Part shown: piece by piece, positions 35,292 through 47,556 of the stretch
How positions within the stretch are numbered: the first letter of the stretch is position 1
Layout of the letters: the number at the start of each line of letters is the position of its first letter
Notes under the pieces: generated by a model
Databases searched by the model: none
Told to the model about the DNA's origin: nothing
Seen by the model: the letters and a program-made list of their open reading frames with translations, nothing else
Assembly (NCBI RefSeq): GCF_001632365.1
Contig: NW_024468537.1
Coordinates: 29,964 to 93,963 of the forward strand
Direction of reading: 5' to 3'
Source of the DNA: Laetiporus sulphureus 93-53
Taxonomy: Eukaryota; Basidiomycota; Agaricomycetes; Polyporales; Laetiporaceae
DNA: 64,000 bases
Translations under genes and position numbers: made by a program

Positions 35292-38200
35292 ATGAACACT
35301 AACGCAAAGTCTGCTGCCGCGACGGAGTCTCCTCTATCCCCGACAAAGTCTTCTGAGCTGACCCACGCGCTTATCTCTCCTCTCACACCAGAGGTGACTC
35401 CAACACCAGCGACCGCTCCTCTCCCTTCCGTCGACATCTTCGAATCCGATCTGCCACCGCAGTCTGTGTGGGCTCGACGCATCGCGTACAATCGGTCTCG
35501 TGGGCTCTCTGTTTCCACGATACGCGCTACTCCCGATGGGAGTCAACCCGTGAACCGTATAACATCAAACCCTCTCCCTCAGAAAGCGTTTCCTTCGTTC
35601 TCTTCCTTGACCCTTGTGGATAGCTATGACCAGCCACCGCAATCACGCGGCGTTTCATCGAAGGGGCGTTCTGACAGTCCTCGACGCGGCGATTGGGGCC
35701 TCACATGGAGGATTACTCAAGGAAGATCCCAAACACCTCCTCATGAGCCCCCAACATCGTGGTGGAACGCTCGCGAGCCTATCTCACGCCCTTGGGAAGA
35801 CAAGCGGCACAAGTCAGTACCATCTGAACAGACTGAGGGATGGCTGCGGACGCGTCAGGTGTATATCACTCTCTCTTGTATATTCTACTCAGTTAATCTC
35901 CATTTATTTGAACAGCGCGTCGCAGCAGCGGCTGTGAACGTTCTGGGCACTGCGGGGGAAGCGACCCATGAAGTACTAGTTGTTAGCGTAGAATTGTTGG
36001 AATTCGCTCCTCTTCCTGGTCTCCAGGCTGCTGCACGATCCCTACTCGAAATTTGGGATGCATTGCAAATGGTCGAGGTAAGTCATTCCAGATTAGGTAT
36101 GGCGGAACGCTGATGCGGTATAGATCAACCGCTCAGCGTGCCTGCGTCTGACTGAGCGATGCGCAACAATCCTCTTCTCTGTGCGAGAAGATATCGCTGA
36201 GGCTGGGGATCAAGTGGGTCAGGAGTTACTGCATCCCATAGAGCGCTTGGTCGAGTACGTTCCCGCCTTTCATTTCTTAACGCAGACCAGCTAACTGCGC
36301 CGAAGTGCCTTCTCGGAGGTTCATCGGCTGTTACAGAAGCAGAACCACAGACCGTTTATCAAGCGCTATCTAAACCGCGAGAAGATTCAGAGGCACATCG
36401 AGCGTTGTGACCGAGAACTTAACGATGCGCTCAGGATGTTCAATGTATGCACTTGTCCATTAAGAGATATTCCGACACCATCTAATCTTGTGGAACTAGC
36501 TCTCAATTCAGGTTCGCATCCTGAAACAGGTCTTGAAGGTTGAGGAACAGCAGCGCACAGACCACATGGCCCTCCTCGAGAGACTTGCAGCTGGCCAGCT
36601 ATCCCCGCAGCCGATCACTCTTTCAGCATCTCCGGCCAACGCGCTCGAGCTCTCCGGCGCAGGCGAAGCCCCAATCAAGTCCATCGATCAACTTCTGCTT
36701 GCTACCCCCGAGCAGATCCGTGCTACGTTGCAGCAGGTCATGGCGCAGCAGAACGAGCAGGATCTCGCGAGCGACATCGCCGATATGCGGCAGCTCATGC
36801 GAAGCGCGTTGCAGGAGAACAACGACGTCGAGATGATCAGGGTGCTCCAAGTCGGACGTGACGAGATGCCAGAGGCGATCAAGGCTCTGCAGAGAGCACT
36901 AGAGGCCGAGACGAACCGCGAGATGATAGCGTCCGAGCTCGAGGATACGGTGATGGTCGCGTCCATCAGTTCTGCTGCGGCAGGCGTCGGCGCGAACCTC
37001 ACGCGGTCAATGACGGTCGCGAGCGTAGAGAGTAAGCGGACTGCCAGCGATCGCAGCAATGGCTCGTACAGGATGCCGCGTGATACTCTTGACAGGGAAT
37101 TCATGGAGAGCGGGATCGATGCACTCAGGCGCATCAGCATGGCGGACACTTCGTTGCCGAGCTGGGTCATCACGCTCTATGAGGTCGACAGGGACGAGAA
37201 GATTGGGATCGGGTTTTTCTCTGATGTCTACAAGGGCACTTGGAAGGAGCACACTGTAGCCATCAAAGTGCTCGCTGAAACTACCCCTCGCAAGCTGTTC
37301 ATCCAGGAGGTATGCTCATCCCCTCCTGTTCCTCATCCGAACACATTCTGATGTGATTATCTCTAAGGTCAACATCTGGAAGCAGCTTAAACACCCACAT
37401 GTTTTAGAGCTTCTCGGAGCATCGTCGACGACCGCCGATCCTCCATGGTTCTTCGTCAGCCCCTACATGAAGAACGGAAGTCTGGTGTCCTACCTCAAGG
37501 GATTGCCGAGTCTGGATGCTGTGGACGTTCTCAAGATGACACAGGAGATTGCAAAGGGCATGAGCTACCTGCATGGACAGGGCGTCTTGCATGGTGATCT
37601 GAAGGTACATATCTAATTATCCATCGATGCTACAATGCTAATGTACTGCAGGGATCGAACGTCCTTGTGAATGATCGTGGCCACTGCGTTATCACCGACT
37701 TCGGTCAAAGTGAGATCAAATCCGAGGTTTATCGGATTAGTGGGACGGCTCCTCCTCGTACGAACGTTTTATCTCTCGGAGCGCTCCGGTGACTGAACCT
37801 TTCTGGCAGATGGTACTCTTCGCTGGCAGGCGCCCGAGCTAATGGCTGGTCAGGGTCTGTTGACCCAACAGATTGACGTGTATGCCTTTGGCATGTGCTG
37901 CATCGAGATCCTCACGAAAGGTGGACTGCCATGGCCACTGGCCGATGACGAGGCTGTTCGTCACTTTGTACTCAGTAAGCTCATCTCTTCATCACCATTC
38001 GCTTCTACTAACGGACTACGTGGACTAGGGGAGAACAAGAGGCCCGAGACCCCCGCGCTCCAGCGAGCATGGCTCCCGTTCCTCGTCGAAATCGTCCACA
38101 GTGCTTGGCATTGGGATCCGCAGCAACGGCCTTCATTCACAAAGATCGTCCGCGACATTCAAAAGTTGCGCGAGCGGTATTCTCCCGATATCAAGAGCTC

Positions 38201-39552
38201 TCCTTCTCCTCACTATTTGCCAATGTTGCTGTCTGAAGAGCAGGAAAGAAAGTCGCCGGACATGCGCCCGGTACCGCTTCCTCCGCTGCCTCGTAAGTCA
38301 TATTGCCGCCTTGCAGAGCTGGTGACTGATCGCGCTTTCGTACCAGCGGATACTACTGCCACTTTCATCGAGGAGAACTCGTTTTCTCCCGATGCGTCTT
38401 TCCACACTCCCAATAACTCTTCATTTCATGTCATGGATTCTCCACCTCGTGCCTTTGATTTTCCATCTGATGGTCTCGATTTCAATGAGCGGGACTGCGA
38501 AACGCGATATGATGACTTGCCTTCGCCGCCAATCCTTACTCGCTCATCGTCTATCAGCAGTCCTGACTCTCGCTCAGAGTTTGGGGTTATGCTGGATCCT
38601 CCTGGATACTTGTCTCCACCGCCAATCGACGAGACGCTAGCGGAAATCGTCAATGAGAGGCGATACAGAATGCTGTTGCAGCATGAGTATCATCCATCCC
38701 GTGAGTATCCTGATATACGTTGTCATTCGATGTCTGACAGTTTCGCCAGTTACGCTACCCTTGTGGACCCCGATTCACGTTCCGTTGGGTGCGGTGGGAT
38801 ACCTATCGAGACCCTCGGGTACATTCATTCCGCTATTCGATGCTTTCAAGCCACTGGAGTCATCGGACACTGCTACCGGCGCCATGGCGTCACTTCAGGG
38901 TTATGGAAACATCCCGATGGGTTCTTCTCGGAACGACAAGCGTGGCGTCGCTCGACGTGGGATGGACATGCTGCATGCGTGGCTGGCAGCGAAGAGTGGC
39001 TCGTCATCAGCCATTGCCCGTCAATATTCGACGCCGTTGCGAGCGGGTCATAAGACTGCCCATCTATTCACGGAGGCCACGGTGTATAATTACATGAAAG
39101 ACCTTGTGGCGGCGAAGAGGTGGTTCAAGGCGAACATCGATTGCATTCTAAAGCTCTACGGTCCCGAGCACCATCTGTCGCGGGAAGATGTGATTTTGGG
39201 TATGCAGTTACCTTTCTTCGACCTTGTATATCGCTGATGCATACTCGATACAGTGATCGGCACGCTCGATGCACAAGATTATGGCCTGTTCGTCAGCCAC
39301 AGCCACCCAGATGGGCAACTGCACTTCAATGTATATTCTTCGCCCAAAGTTGGCCAAACCTGGGGCCACTTCTCCACGACGACCGACCCGTCGTCATCGC
39401 TGGCCGCAGGGCCTGTGTATGCGGATGAGCCTCTGGAGAGCGAACGCAGCGCCAAGAAGGTCTCGTCGGTCGGACATGGTGGTCCTTGGGACACTGTATT
39501 GCTGGCGAGGTTGCGGTTCAAGACCGATAGCGCAGAGCCGACGTCGCAGTGA
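35292..39552 (+). CDS. Kinase with MLKL/HeLo-like N-terminal helical domain and conserved C-terminal domain
   Basis: Large protein of about 1150 residues. The ATG at 35292 opens a disordered Ser/Pro-rich region. A helical domain at about 35920-36520 (LLEIWDALQMVEINRSACLRL..., then a four-helix pattern ending RVLKQ/ILKQV) resembles the MLKL-type N-terminal helical domain seen in many Agaricomycete kinases. A coiled linker follows. The kinase domain starts near 37170: glycine loop GIGFFSDVYKG, VAIK lysine, helix C, catalytic loop HGDLKGSNVLV, TDFGQ, then APEL and a DVYAFGMCCIE segment. A Ser-rich linker (38200-38700) leads to a C-terminal domain (VPLGAVGYLSRPSGTF, AKRWFKANIDCILKLYGPEH, IGTLDAQDYGLFVSHSHPDG) ending at TGA 39550-39552. 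In-frame introns seen at 38297 and 38701 tie the parts together. Tyrosine-kinase-like group. Substrate and role unknown. Confidence 0.82.
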
Positions 39553-39904
39553 CCGCACAGCTATTTGTTTCTGTTTTTACCCTTCACTCCATCGGATATC
39601 ATACCCACCGCCCTGCGTAGAACATTCCCTGTCGTTGCTGGGCAACATTCTCACGCATACCTACATGTCACATTAAATACCATTGCGCTCTGCATTCGGC
39701 TACACCTAACTTATGCAATAGCTATGGACGAACGGAATGTGGAACACTTCTTCGCTTGTAGCAGTAGAATTTATCAATACCAATACATCAATGTAGTTGT
39801 GTGTAGGAAATTCTGGCGGACAAGAAATGTACATGAGGCAAAGACAGCTCGATGCACCTGAGCGGAATAAGCCCTGGCAAAAGGTATGGCTCCGGCCCAT
39901 CTGC

Positions 39905-40400
39905 CAGTCCTTGAAGCTTGAAGTAGTGCGCCATCGTCTAACCCAGGTGCGTCACGGCTGCCTCGCTAAGCCCATACAAGAAGCTGAACAAATTCGAACT
40001 CTTCCGCAGCGGCGATGCAAGGCTCGAGATCGTGACGACCTGACTTTGTGATGCCCGGCGTTATGATACGCTCGTTGCCTTGCGCAGGAGCTCGAGGAAC
40101 GCCTCGGCACAGAACTGCACGCCGGCGACATTCATCTTGAACGTTTTTGCGAACGTCTCATCCATCTTGTAGTCCAATAGGAGCTTTCGATACTCTGTGA
40201 TGCTCGCCTTGCCGAGCTTCGGGAGCTTTGTCTATTTGGCTTATCATCACGCCTGCGGTGTTCATGAGTAGCTTAATGTAGCCGTGACGGCATCTGCGAT
40301 GGCACGCAGAGAGTCGCGGTCTGTGGCATTCCCCTGGATTGGGATCGTGTTTCGACGGTGTTCCGTGAATGAGTGATCGAGTGTTGTGCAATTTGGTGAT
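39905..40400 (-). pseudogene. Broken short-chain dehydrogenase fragment
   Basis: Minus-strand pieces in three frames match the middle of a classical SDR in order: IPIQGNATDRDSLRAIADAV (about 40300-40350), then IKLLMNTAGV (the NNAG region, here MNTAG), then ITEYRKLLLDYKMDETFAKTFKMN..., then VVTISSLASP and YGLSEAAVTHLG, followed by TMAHYF. At least two frameshifts and a TAG before TMAHYF break it. The catalytic YxxxK reads YGLSE, so the lysine is gone. Both the N-terminal cofactor motif and the C-terminus are missing. It is not a copy of the intact SDR at 24-25 kb, which differs at all these positions. Confidence 0.7.
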
Positions 40401-41239
40401 GCGCGACTCATGTTTCGAGGAATAGCCTCAACCTGTTGAAACGCTAAACCTGTTGAAACGTACGGGTAACGGAACGACCACAGGCTTCGGAGGACTCGTT
40501 CGGAAAGGATAAGTGATCGATCGAGATAAATAAGAACAGATAGATGGGACAAAATCGGGTTACATTATCACCTGGGAGAAACCTTGCACGTCGCAAAGTA
40601 TACTACGGTACAGTGGAACACCCCATACACATTGCCTGATTCCTGGGTGCTTTCACAAGTATAGGGTAATGTACTAGTACTGCGCCAAAGTCCAAATGCA
40701 GAATGATTGATTTCTGTATTTTGAGATGTCTTCGATGTTCGAAATGCGGTGGGACACGAAGGCATCCCCGGGAGATGCTTGTGGATGTTTGTTATAGGCA
40801 CATGACAGGGATCACACATACTCCCACAAGCGCTCCGTAGCCCCTAACGTATTCATGGCGCCACCGCTTGACTTGGCCAAGTTTTTCATATGACTCGCTG
40901 AGGTGGATACCGAGAATCGAGGCAAACAGGCGATGGCCACTGAAATGACATCGCTGATGGCAGGCCCTCCTCCAGTCAGGTGAGGTCTACGAATTTTAGC
41001 ACTCACGCTAACCGGCCACGGGCCACCATTCCTCCATACCAACGTGTCGGACTACTTCTGATCTCTTCGTTACAGGTACTTGATATCGTGCATGCATTGT
41101 GACAGAGCTTATCAACGATACCCAACGCGGAAGCATTCTGGCCGGTCTGTCGGCGCCCTGCAATTGAGAATTGAGCGTAAATTTCGAAGACGTCGGGCGT
41201 CTGTTGACGCCACTGACCCTATGCCAGCGCCACCAAGGG
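40401..41239. other. Intergenic stretch upstream of the P450
   Basis: About 840 bases without a supported gene. The long minus-strand open frame at 41008-41907 overlaps the P450 exons and has no recognisable product. Confidence 0.4.
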
Positions 41240-41246
41240 TATATAT
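41240..41246 (+). promoter_or_regulatory. TATA box of the P450 gene
   Basis: TATATAT 40 nt upstream of the P450 ATG at 41286. Confidence 0.4.
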
Positions 41247-41285
41247 CGGTATGAAGGGGCCCGTCCCTCCGCATCTTCTGCGGGT

Positions 41286-43436
41286 ATGGCGCTTCCAATG
41301 CTCTATCTGAATTTGCTGTTCGCCGGAGCGCTCTTCCTTGCATATTGGTCCCTCTCTCGGAGAAAGGGGTCACGGCTACCGCCAGGGCCGAGGGGTGTTC
41401 CACTGTTGGGAAATGTGCTACAGCTTCCTCCCGACGATCAGCACAAGACGTTCGCAAAGTGGAGGACTCACTATGGTGCGCGCCTGCAAACTCGTTGTGC
41501 ATTCGCGAAGACTTCCAACTCTGGTTGCAGGAGACAATATTTTCATTCGGTTCTTCGGCAAGCCTGCGCTCGTCTTGAACTCGCTCGAGGGAGCAAATGA
41601 GTTGATGGAAAAAAGGGGCGCGAAATATTCTAACCGGCCACGTTTCGTGTTCCTGCAAGAATTGTGAGTACATCTGAAGAGTATAAGCCCAAGCCTTTTC
41701 TGAGACGTCCCTGTTGAAATTAGAGTCGGAGCGGATCCTGTCTTGCCTTTGCTTCCATATAATGAGCAATGGCGCCGCCACCGGAAGTGGTTCCAATGGG
41801 TGCTGCAAGACAAGGACATGCTGCAAAGTTACCGACCGATACAGATGAGGGAAGCGCATCGGCTCCTGGAACAACTCATCAAACGACCCGATGACTTCGT
41901 AATGCATCTCAAGAGGTACGTTATGGCTGAACCCGCCGTCGCACGATCGTCCGTGAGATCAGATGTGCTCCGATAGATTCGTCGGCGCATTGTCCATGGA
42001 GATTTCTTATGGACATACCGCACGGTCATTGCAAGATGATGAATTCATCGAGCTTGCCGACCGCGCTGTGACCGACGCTGTTGACGGAGGTGGTCCGGCT
42101 GCGACGCTGGTGGACTTCTTCCCTTTCTGTGAGCACACCGTATCGTTTGAAGATCGACATTCAGGGGGCGACTCACTTCGTCCCACCGACGATACTGTTA
42201 TTACAGTGCGGCGGGTTCCCATATTCAGGAACAAGGCCCTTCAGATGAGAAGACTGATGAGAGACACAATCGAGATTCCATATAACGCAGTGAAGGAAGA
42301 GCTGGTGAGAGCATTCACAGGAGACGATAAGCAGTCCTGACGGAGACTGCACAGGCCCAAGGAACTGCGAAACAGTGCTTTGCAACGGCTCTCTTGGAAG
42401 AGGAGTCAAATGGAAAGACTCTGACAGCAGAGGATGAGTACAATATCATGGGTGCTGCAGGAGCATTTTATATAGGTACCCGTGGCACTCACTTGATGGT
42501 GCTCTATATCCGGATTGACCGACATTGTCACAGCTGCGGCGGGCACGGTGCGATTTAAGTGGGAGGCGGTTCTCACCAGATCTGACCAGATCACAGACTG
42601 GAACGGTGCTCACGACATTTGTTCTCGCCATGGTACTCCACCCAGAGGTTCGCAGGAAGGCACAGGCCGAGATCGACCGAGTCATTGGCGCCACACGATT
42701 ACCAGAGCTCGAGGATAGAAAGTCGCTGCCATACGTCGAATGCGTGCTAAGCGAAGTGTATCGGTGCGTTCCTCGCCTAAGGGTAATAGATATGTTGACG
42801 ATCTCTTTTCTATGGATTAGCTGGAATCCTCCCGCCCCGCTCGGTATGTTCTTCCATATGGTCTTCGATCCCGAACAAATCTCATACCTTGCGACAAGGG
42901 TTGCCACATGAGCTTACTGAAGATGATGAATATCAGGGCTACAGCATTTCTGCAGGAACGATGATAATCCCGAACATCTGGTCCGTATCCACGGTCGCAT
43001 ACCAGCGTGTACGCGTATTTGACGTTTGCAGGTGCATGACACGAGATGAAAGTGTGTATCCGGATCCAGAAGCATTCCGCCCAGAACGCTTTGAGAAGAT
43101 GGATGCCAGCGAGTACGATTCCCGAGATCCTCGCAGGATAGTGTTTGGATTCGGTCGTCGGTAAGTTCTGGGATCCATTCAGCTGTAGGAGGACAACTGA
43201 GATAGCCTCGTGCTAGGTTGTGTCCGGCGCGTCAGTTCGCCGATTCCAATGTGTGGCTAGCGATCGCAAGCATGCTGGCGGCTTTTGATTTCGACAGGGC
43301 CCACGATGCGAATGGATGGGAGATTACTCCCCAAGCTTCGTTTGCTTCTGGGGGAATCAGGTACGCTCTGCGAGTTATTCGGAATAGGGCATCACAGGTG
43401 ACCGTAGCGAAGTTATCCGAAGCCGTTCCGTTGTGA
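41286..43436 (+). pseudogene. Cytochrome P450 monooxygenase, nearly complete but frameshifted
   Basis: Microsomal heme-thiolate monooxygenase of the fungal multi-gene families related to CYP64/CYP5144-type enzymes; substrate unknown. The ATG at 41286 gives an N-terminal membrane anchor (LYLNLLFAGALFLAYW), then the Pro-rich LPPGPRGVPLLGN hinge. Exons splice in frame as far as about 42333: for example WRTHYG to DNIFIRFFGK, and FPF to LRRVPIFRN. At 42334-42340 the frame breaks (KQS then TGA); one more base would continue into LTETAQAQGTAK and the I-helix region (AAAGTTGT). Later motifs are present: ExxR as EVYR, PERF, and heme loop FGFGRR-LCPARQ across an intron, with the heme Cys intact. The Gly usually after Cys-Pro is Ala. 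The frameshift could be a sequencing error or real decay. Ends with TGA at 43434-43436. Confidence 0.72.
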
Positions 43437-44654
43437 GATCCAACCGCGATCGCAGAAGGTGGTGAACCTCGTTGCGCAAATGAACGTCGGCGGCATGGAC
43501 CTATAGTACATCCCTGCCTGCCTTCTAATATAGTCGAATGTATGCTGTACGCTAAACGTTCTCGATGACATGACACTGTTGGACTCAAAGTTATACTATC
43601 AACGACTCTGCTGCGCACCTATTCGGTTTCTTGCGTCTTGCCCATGTTAAATCTCGCATATAATCATGTAGGGCTTCTCTCTCCCTGCCATTCTGTATCG
43701 CATGTTCGGGATAAATTGGACTGCAGCCTGACGGCCCAAGAGTTTTGACTTTCATTCTCAATTGCAACCAAGTGAGCCGGGAATCGGATACTTCGTCCCC
43801 TCTCGCTGGCCTGTTGACACCAAAAAAAAACCTGAATGAAGATACAAAGACACGGAATTCCATTTCAGCACCGGCATGTACAACAATAAAACACAGAGCG
43901 ACGAGCGACCACTAACCAAGAGGTTGATCATCGAACATTATCGTTCTTGGAACCAGCCGAGCGGGGATTCCTCGAATTTGCTATCCGAAGAACCTTCGTT
44001 CCTCCCAGAACTTTGCCGCATAAGGACTCGCACCGAAGGACATGAATCACGATCGATCGATGCCTTTCCTTCTTTTCTACATTTGTTGAGGTAGATCAGT
44101 GCAGCCATTCATGAATCTGGAGGAATTCAACGTAGCAAATTTCGATGAAGTTTGGGAAGAGATGAAACTGGTCTGCTGTCACTCGAACTAAGCAGCTGGC
44201 GACCCACCTCATATAATATAAGAACGAAACCTCTAATTTGCGCACGCAATATCCCTGACATTCGGTCAATTCGGCGCCGATTTCGGCCCTCCTCGTAAGG
44301 CTGTTGACTGAAGCAAGCAAGTGACCTTGGCGACAAACAAAGTGTGGATTAAATACTGGGGGGCTGGCCACTCACAGGAAAAACACGTGCCATCCGCCGA
44401 CTGGAACCCCAATGCATTTGGCATGCTCGCCCGCCACAGACTCCACGCGATTGTCTCCTGCCATAGCCTCGCATTGTGCACGTCGCGGACCGGATTCAAC
44501 TGTTCTGTTGAAAACGCGTAGAATAAGGGTGGAATCCTGCAGAATTGTCACACTGCTTTGGTGCGTTCGTCCGAGCTCCTGGAATCAGTCAAGATTCACT
44601 TACAACTGTACTGTCTCCAGTTCATATATCGAAGTCTAGCTTGACGCGTCGAAC
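43437..44654. other. Gene-free stretch
   Basis: About 1.2 kb between the P450 and the thioesterase-like gene. Only short overlapping frames without recognisable products. Confidence 0.4.
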
Positions 44655-46204
44655 ATGGAACTCGCCCCTTACATCCGTAGCCTCTCCGACACCATCTTCA
44701 CTTCCCGGGTAACTGCCATCGGTGTCCGCTTGCTCAAGTATGTGCTTGTGGCCATCATACTCGCCAATGCTCGGTCATGGCCTTTCATGTGGCACAGTGA
44801 GTGTGGGTTCTATCGTAAGTGAACGGTCGATGCACTGAACACCGTCTCGACAGTCCGAGTATTCCATCCTGTCACTATGATCCGGCTACGCTTCCAGCTG
44901 CTCAGGCTAAGCCTGATCTTCAAGCCACGCAAAGTTAGACAAGAAATCAAAGCCAATTGGTTGCATGACTTGTCGCCTGTGGGCAAGCACCCGCTGGAGC
45001 TCACGGATTCGTATAAGACCTGGGCCAGTAAGTCCGACGCTCCGGGTTCTGGGTTTCGCCTGCTAATGAGCGACCGATCACTCGTCATCGTTTCACAGGT
45101 CTCGACGATTGCGATTTCAACTTGCATTTGAGCAACTCTTGCTACGCCAAGGTATGCTCGCCACAATGAAAGCCAAAGACGGTGGGACACAGCCGAATCG
45201 CTGATCTCGCACTGGTAGATCATGGATGCCGCGCGTTTCCAAGCCGCCCTGAAATGTTTCCCGACTTTCTTCCGCGCTGGTGGTTGGATGGCTCTAGCTG
45301 GTAAGCATCGCCTTTCACTACCCTACCAATACACGAGCACTGATGTGTACACTGGAGGAACCCACTACAACTTCCTTCGCGAAATCCCGATGCTCTCTCC
45401 GTACGAGGTGCGCGTGACCATGGGAGCTTGGGACCAGAAATGGGTGAGCGTTCTTCATTCGCGCTGTCCGTTCTTCCAGCACTGACGTCTCTCCTCAAGG
45501 TGTACATCATCGTACGATACGTCTCGCACCCCAAGAAGAAGGCCAAGACTGCCGCCTCCAAGGGCGAGGCTGAGCAATCCAAAGCCACGCCTTCCCCACC
45601 CTCCACCGACACCAAGTCCCTGCCAACTCCCCCAGAGAACAACATCCTCGCAGGCTTCGCTCCCTACCCGATCCTGCACACGCCCTCCGTCCCGGAAGCC
45701 TCAGACTCGCGCGCCACCACCGAAGCCGCGCCCACGCCCGCGAACCCCGTGGGCGTCCCCACAAAGGAAGACGGCTCGCAGGGACAGGCGGACGCGCTCT
45801 CCGCCGCGCTCAAGAAACAGATGCAGCACCACACCGAGCCGGACGGCGCGACGCTGCACTGCATCGCCGTGTCCACCTTGTGCTTCAAGATCGGGCGGAT
45901 CACCGTCCCGCCCGCGCTCGCGCTCGCGAGCGAGGGATTCTGCTCGCCCGACCTCGAGGGCGAGCCGAAGACGTACTCGCTGGAGAGCCCGCCGCCGTTT
46001 TGGAAGCATGTGGAGGAGCTGCGCGGGCCTGGGCTGAGTTTGGGGAGGTTGCGCAGGTTTTTGACGGGTGGGTGGCGGGAGGTGCCCGAGGGCGAGCGGT
46101 GGTGGGAGGAGGCGTTGAAGGGAGAGGTGGAGCGCAGGCGGGTGGCGGCGTTGGAGGTTCTTGGGAGCTTGAGGACTGCGATGGATGGCGCTCAGAAGCT
46201 TTGA
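44655..46204 (+). CDS. Hot-dog-fold thioesterase-like protein
   Basis: Predicted member of the thioesterase-like (4HBT/THEM6-type) group; substrate unknown. The ATG at 44655 gives MELAPYIRSLSDTIFTSR and a hydrophobic helix (YVLVAIILANARSWPFMW), which likely anchors it to a membrane. The hot-dog core spans about 44850-45530: DDCDFNLHLSNSCYAK (the conserved D-x-x-H-x-N-N/S-Y type signature of this family), then MDAARFQAALKCFP, THYNFLREIPMLSPYEVR and WDQKWVYIIVRYVS. A long Pro/Ser/Ala-rich insert follows (45530-45790), then LHCIAVSTLCFKIGRITVPP and a helical C-terminus ending GAQKL with TGA at 46202-46204. About five short introns. Family call is good; the exact enzyme activity is not. Confidence 0.75.
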
Positions 46205-47556
46205 GCGATGTGTTTAGATGGTGGGGCTGGTGAGGTGTTTAGAAACGTTGATAGTAGAGTGTGTGGGAAGTCATAGATTAATGTATTCCCTATGTATTCG
46301 AAGGCGCCGGCTGTTAGACGACTAATAAGTAACAGGTGTTCAGACTACTCTTGACCCGGTGCGCATGGCTCGCAATTGATCTCCGCATACAGCAGGTGCT
46401 GTGTTCAAGCTTCGCTGTCTTTAGATCCAGGAACGGAGGCGAACAGTACTAAATCAGCAGAGAGGCCACAGTTTCGTTGCATGACCCCGACCAGAAACAA
46501 ACGCATTCCGTATCAAACACCTTCGAATGCACTCTAGCAAATACAGTGCGGCGGCTACAATAAGAATAAAGACACGAATAAGCAGAAGTTTCTGGAAAGG
46601 CTGCTAAGCCAAAACCTGTCCGACTTTAATCACCGACTTTAATCACCAGTTGATTCTTGCTCCTTAGCTCGGCAGGGAAGTAGGCCTTGGCTCCTTCAAC
46701 ACCTTACATGCGCATACACGCGTGGGGTACGTTCTTCCTGCGGATCTGACACACAAAGTCTCGCTTGCGATTGTACACCATCAAGTCGCCGTTTTGCATA
46801 TTGTCCGGGATAATCACGGTGAAGCCCAACGAGTATGGCACCTGGAGCTGAACAGATGACCATCACCTTCGACTCGTCTGCATTCAAGCGGGGCACAATT
46901 GGGCTGTGTGGGTGGTTCTTTGGCATTGGGCCAATCTTGACTCACAAAGCATGGAGAGTAGGATGTACGGTCCGATACAAGCTGGAGATGTCAAGCTGCT
47001 TGGCTCTTGAAGGCGCAGGGAAAACCTTTCACATAATAATGGAGTTACACTAGCACTTGCAGCCACACACCTGCACTGCGACCATGAATATAATCTTCCG
47101 AAAGATCGACATTGACCATCACGACGGGGATGACCCTCTAGAGAGTGAGCTTTACGGACCAGACCCCCGAGATCCGGCGCAGGTTGTGAATGACGCGAAG
47201 CAGAAGGCAGCGCAAATCAATGCCGTCCGGTGGAGCATAGTAGCTTCGCAATATCGCGTAGTCGTGTTCGCGTATCGGTGGGATAAATTTGAGTTTGGAT
47301 CTTGGAAGTGATCTCAATTCATACTGATCAGTTCCACGCATCTCAGAATGGTGCATTCACTAGGATTCCAATTTCGTAAGCAGATCGCATCTAATGCACG
47401 AACAGATAGCAGAGATGAATGGTGTGAACAGAGAACGAATCACGCCTTATGGTATGTCACAAGAAGGGAAGGCAGCATGAATGTCCTCGACCAGGTACGA
47501 TGAGGACTGAAGACTTGCATGGCGTGGAAATACTAAGCAATGAATCCTATCATTCA
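46205..47556. other. Intergenic stretch with weak open segments
   Basis: No supported gene. The minus strand at about 46704-46840 reads as a coherent segment (VPYSLGFTVIIPDNMQNGD ... ACMRM, TAA at 46704-46706) that could be the last exon of an unrecognised gene, but no upstream exon joins it. A plus-strand frame at 47084-47311 (MNIIFRKIDIDHHDGDDPL) is equally unsupported. Confidence 0.3.

Noticed and set aside
41008..41907. Minus-strand open frame of 299 codons
   Set aside because: It overlaps P450 exons and promoter and has no recognisable domain.
47057..47311. Small plus-strand ORF (MNIIFRKIDIDHHDGDDPL...)
   Set aside because: No homologue recognised, no promoter or splice evidence; may be chance.
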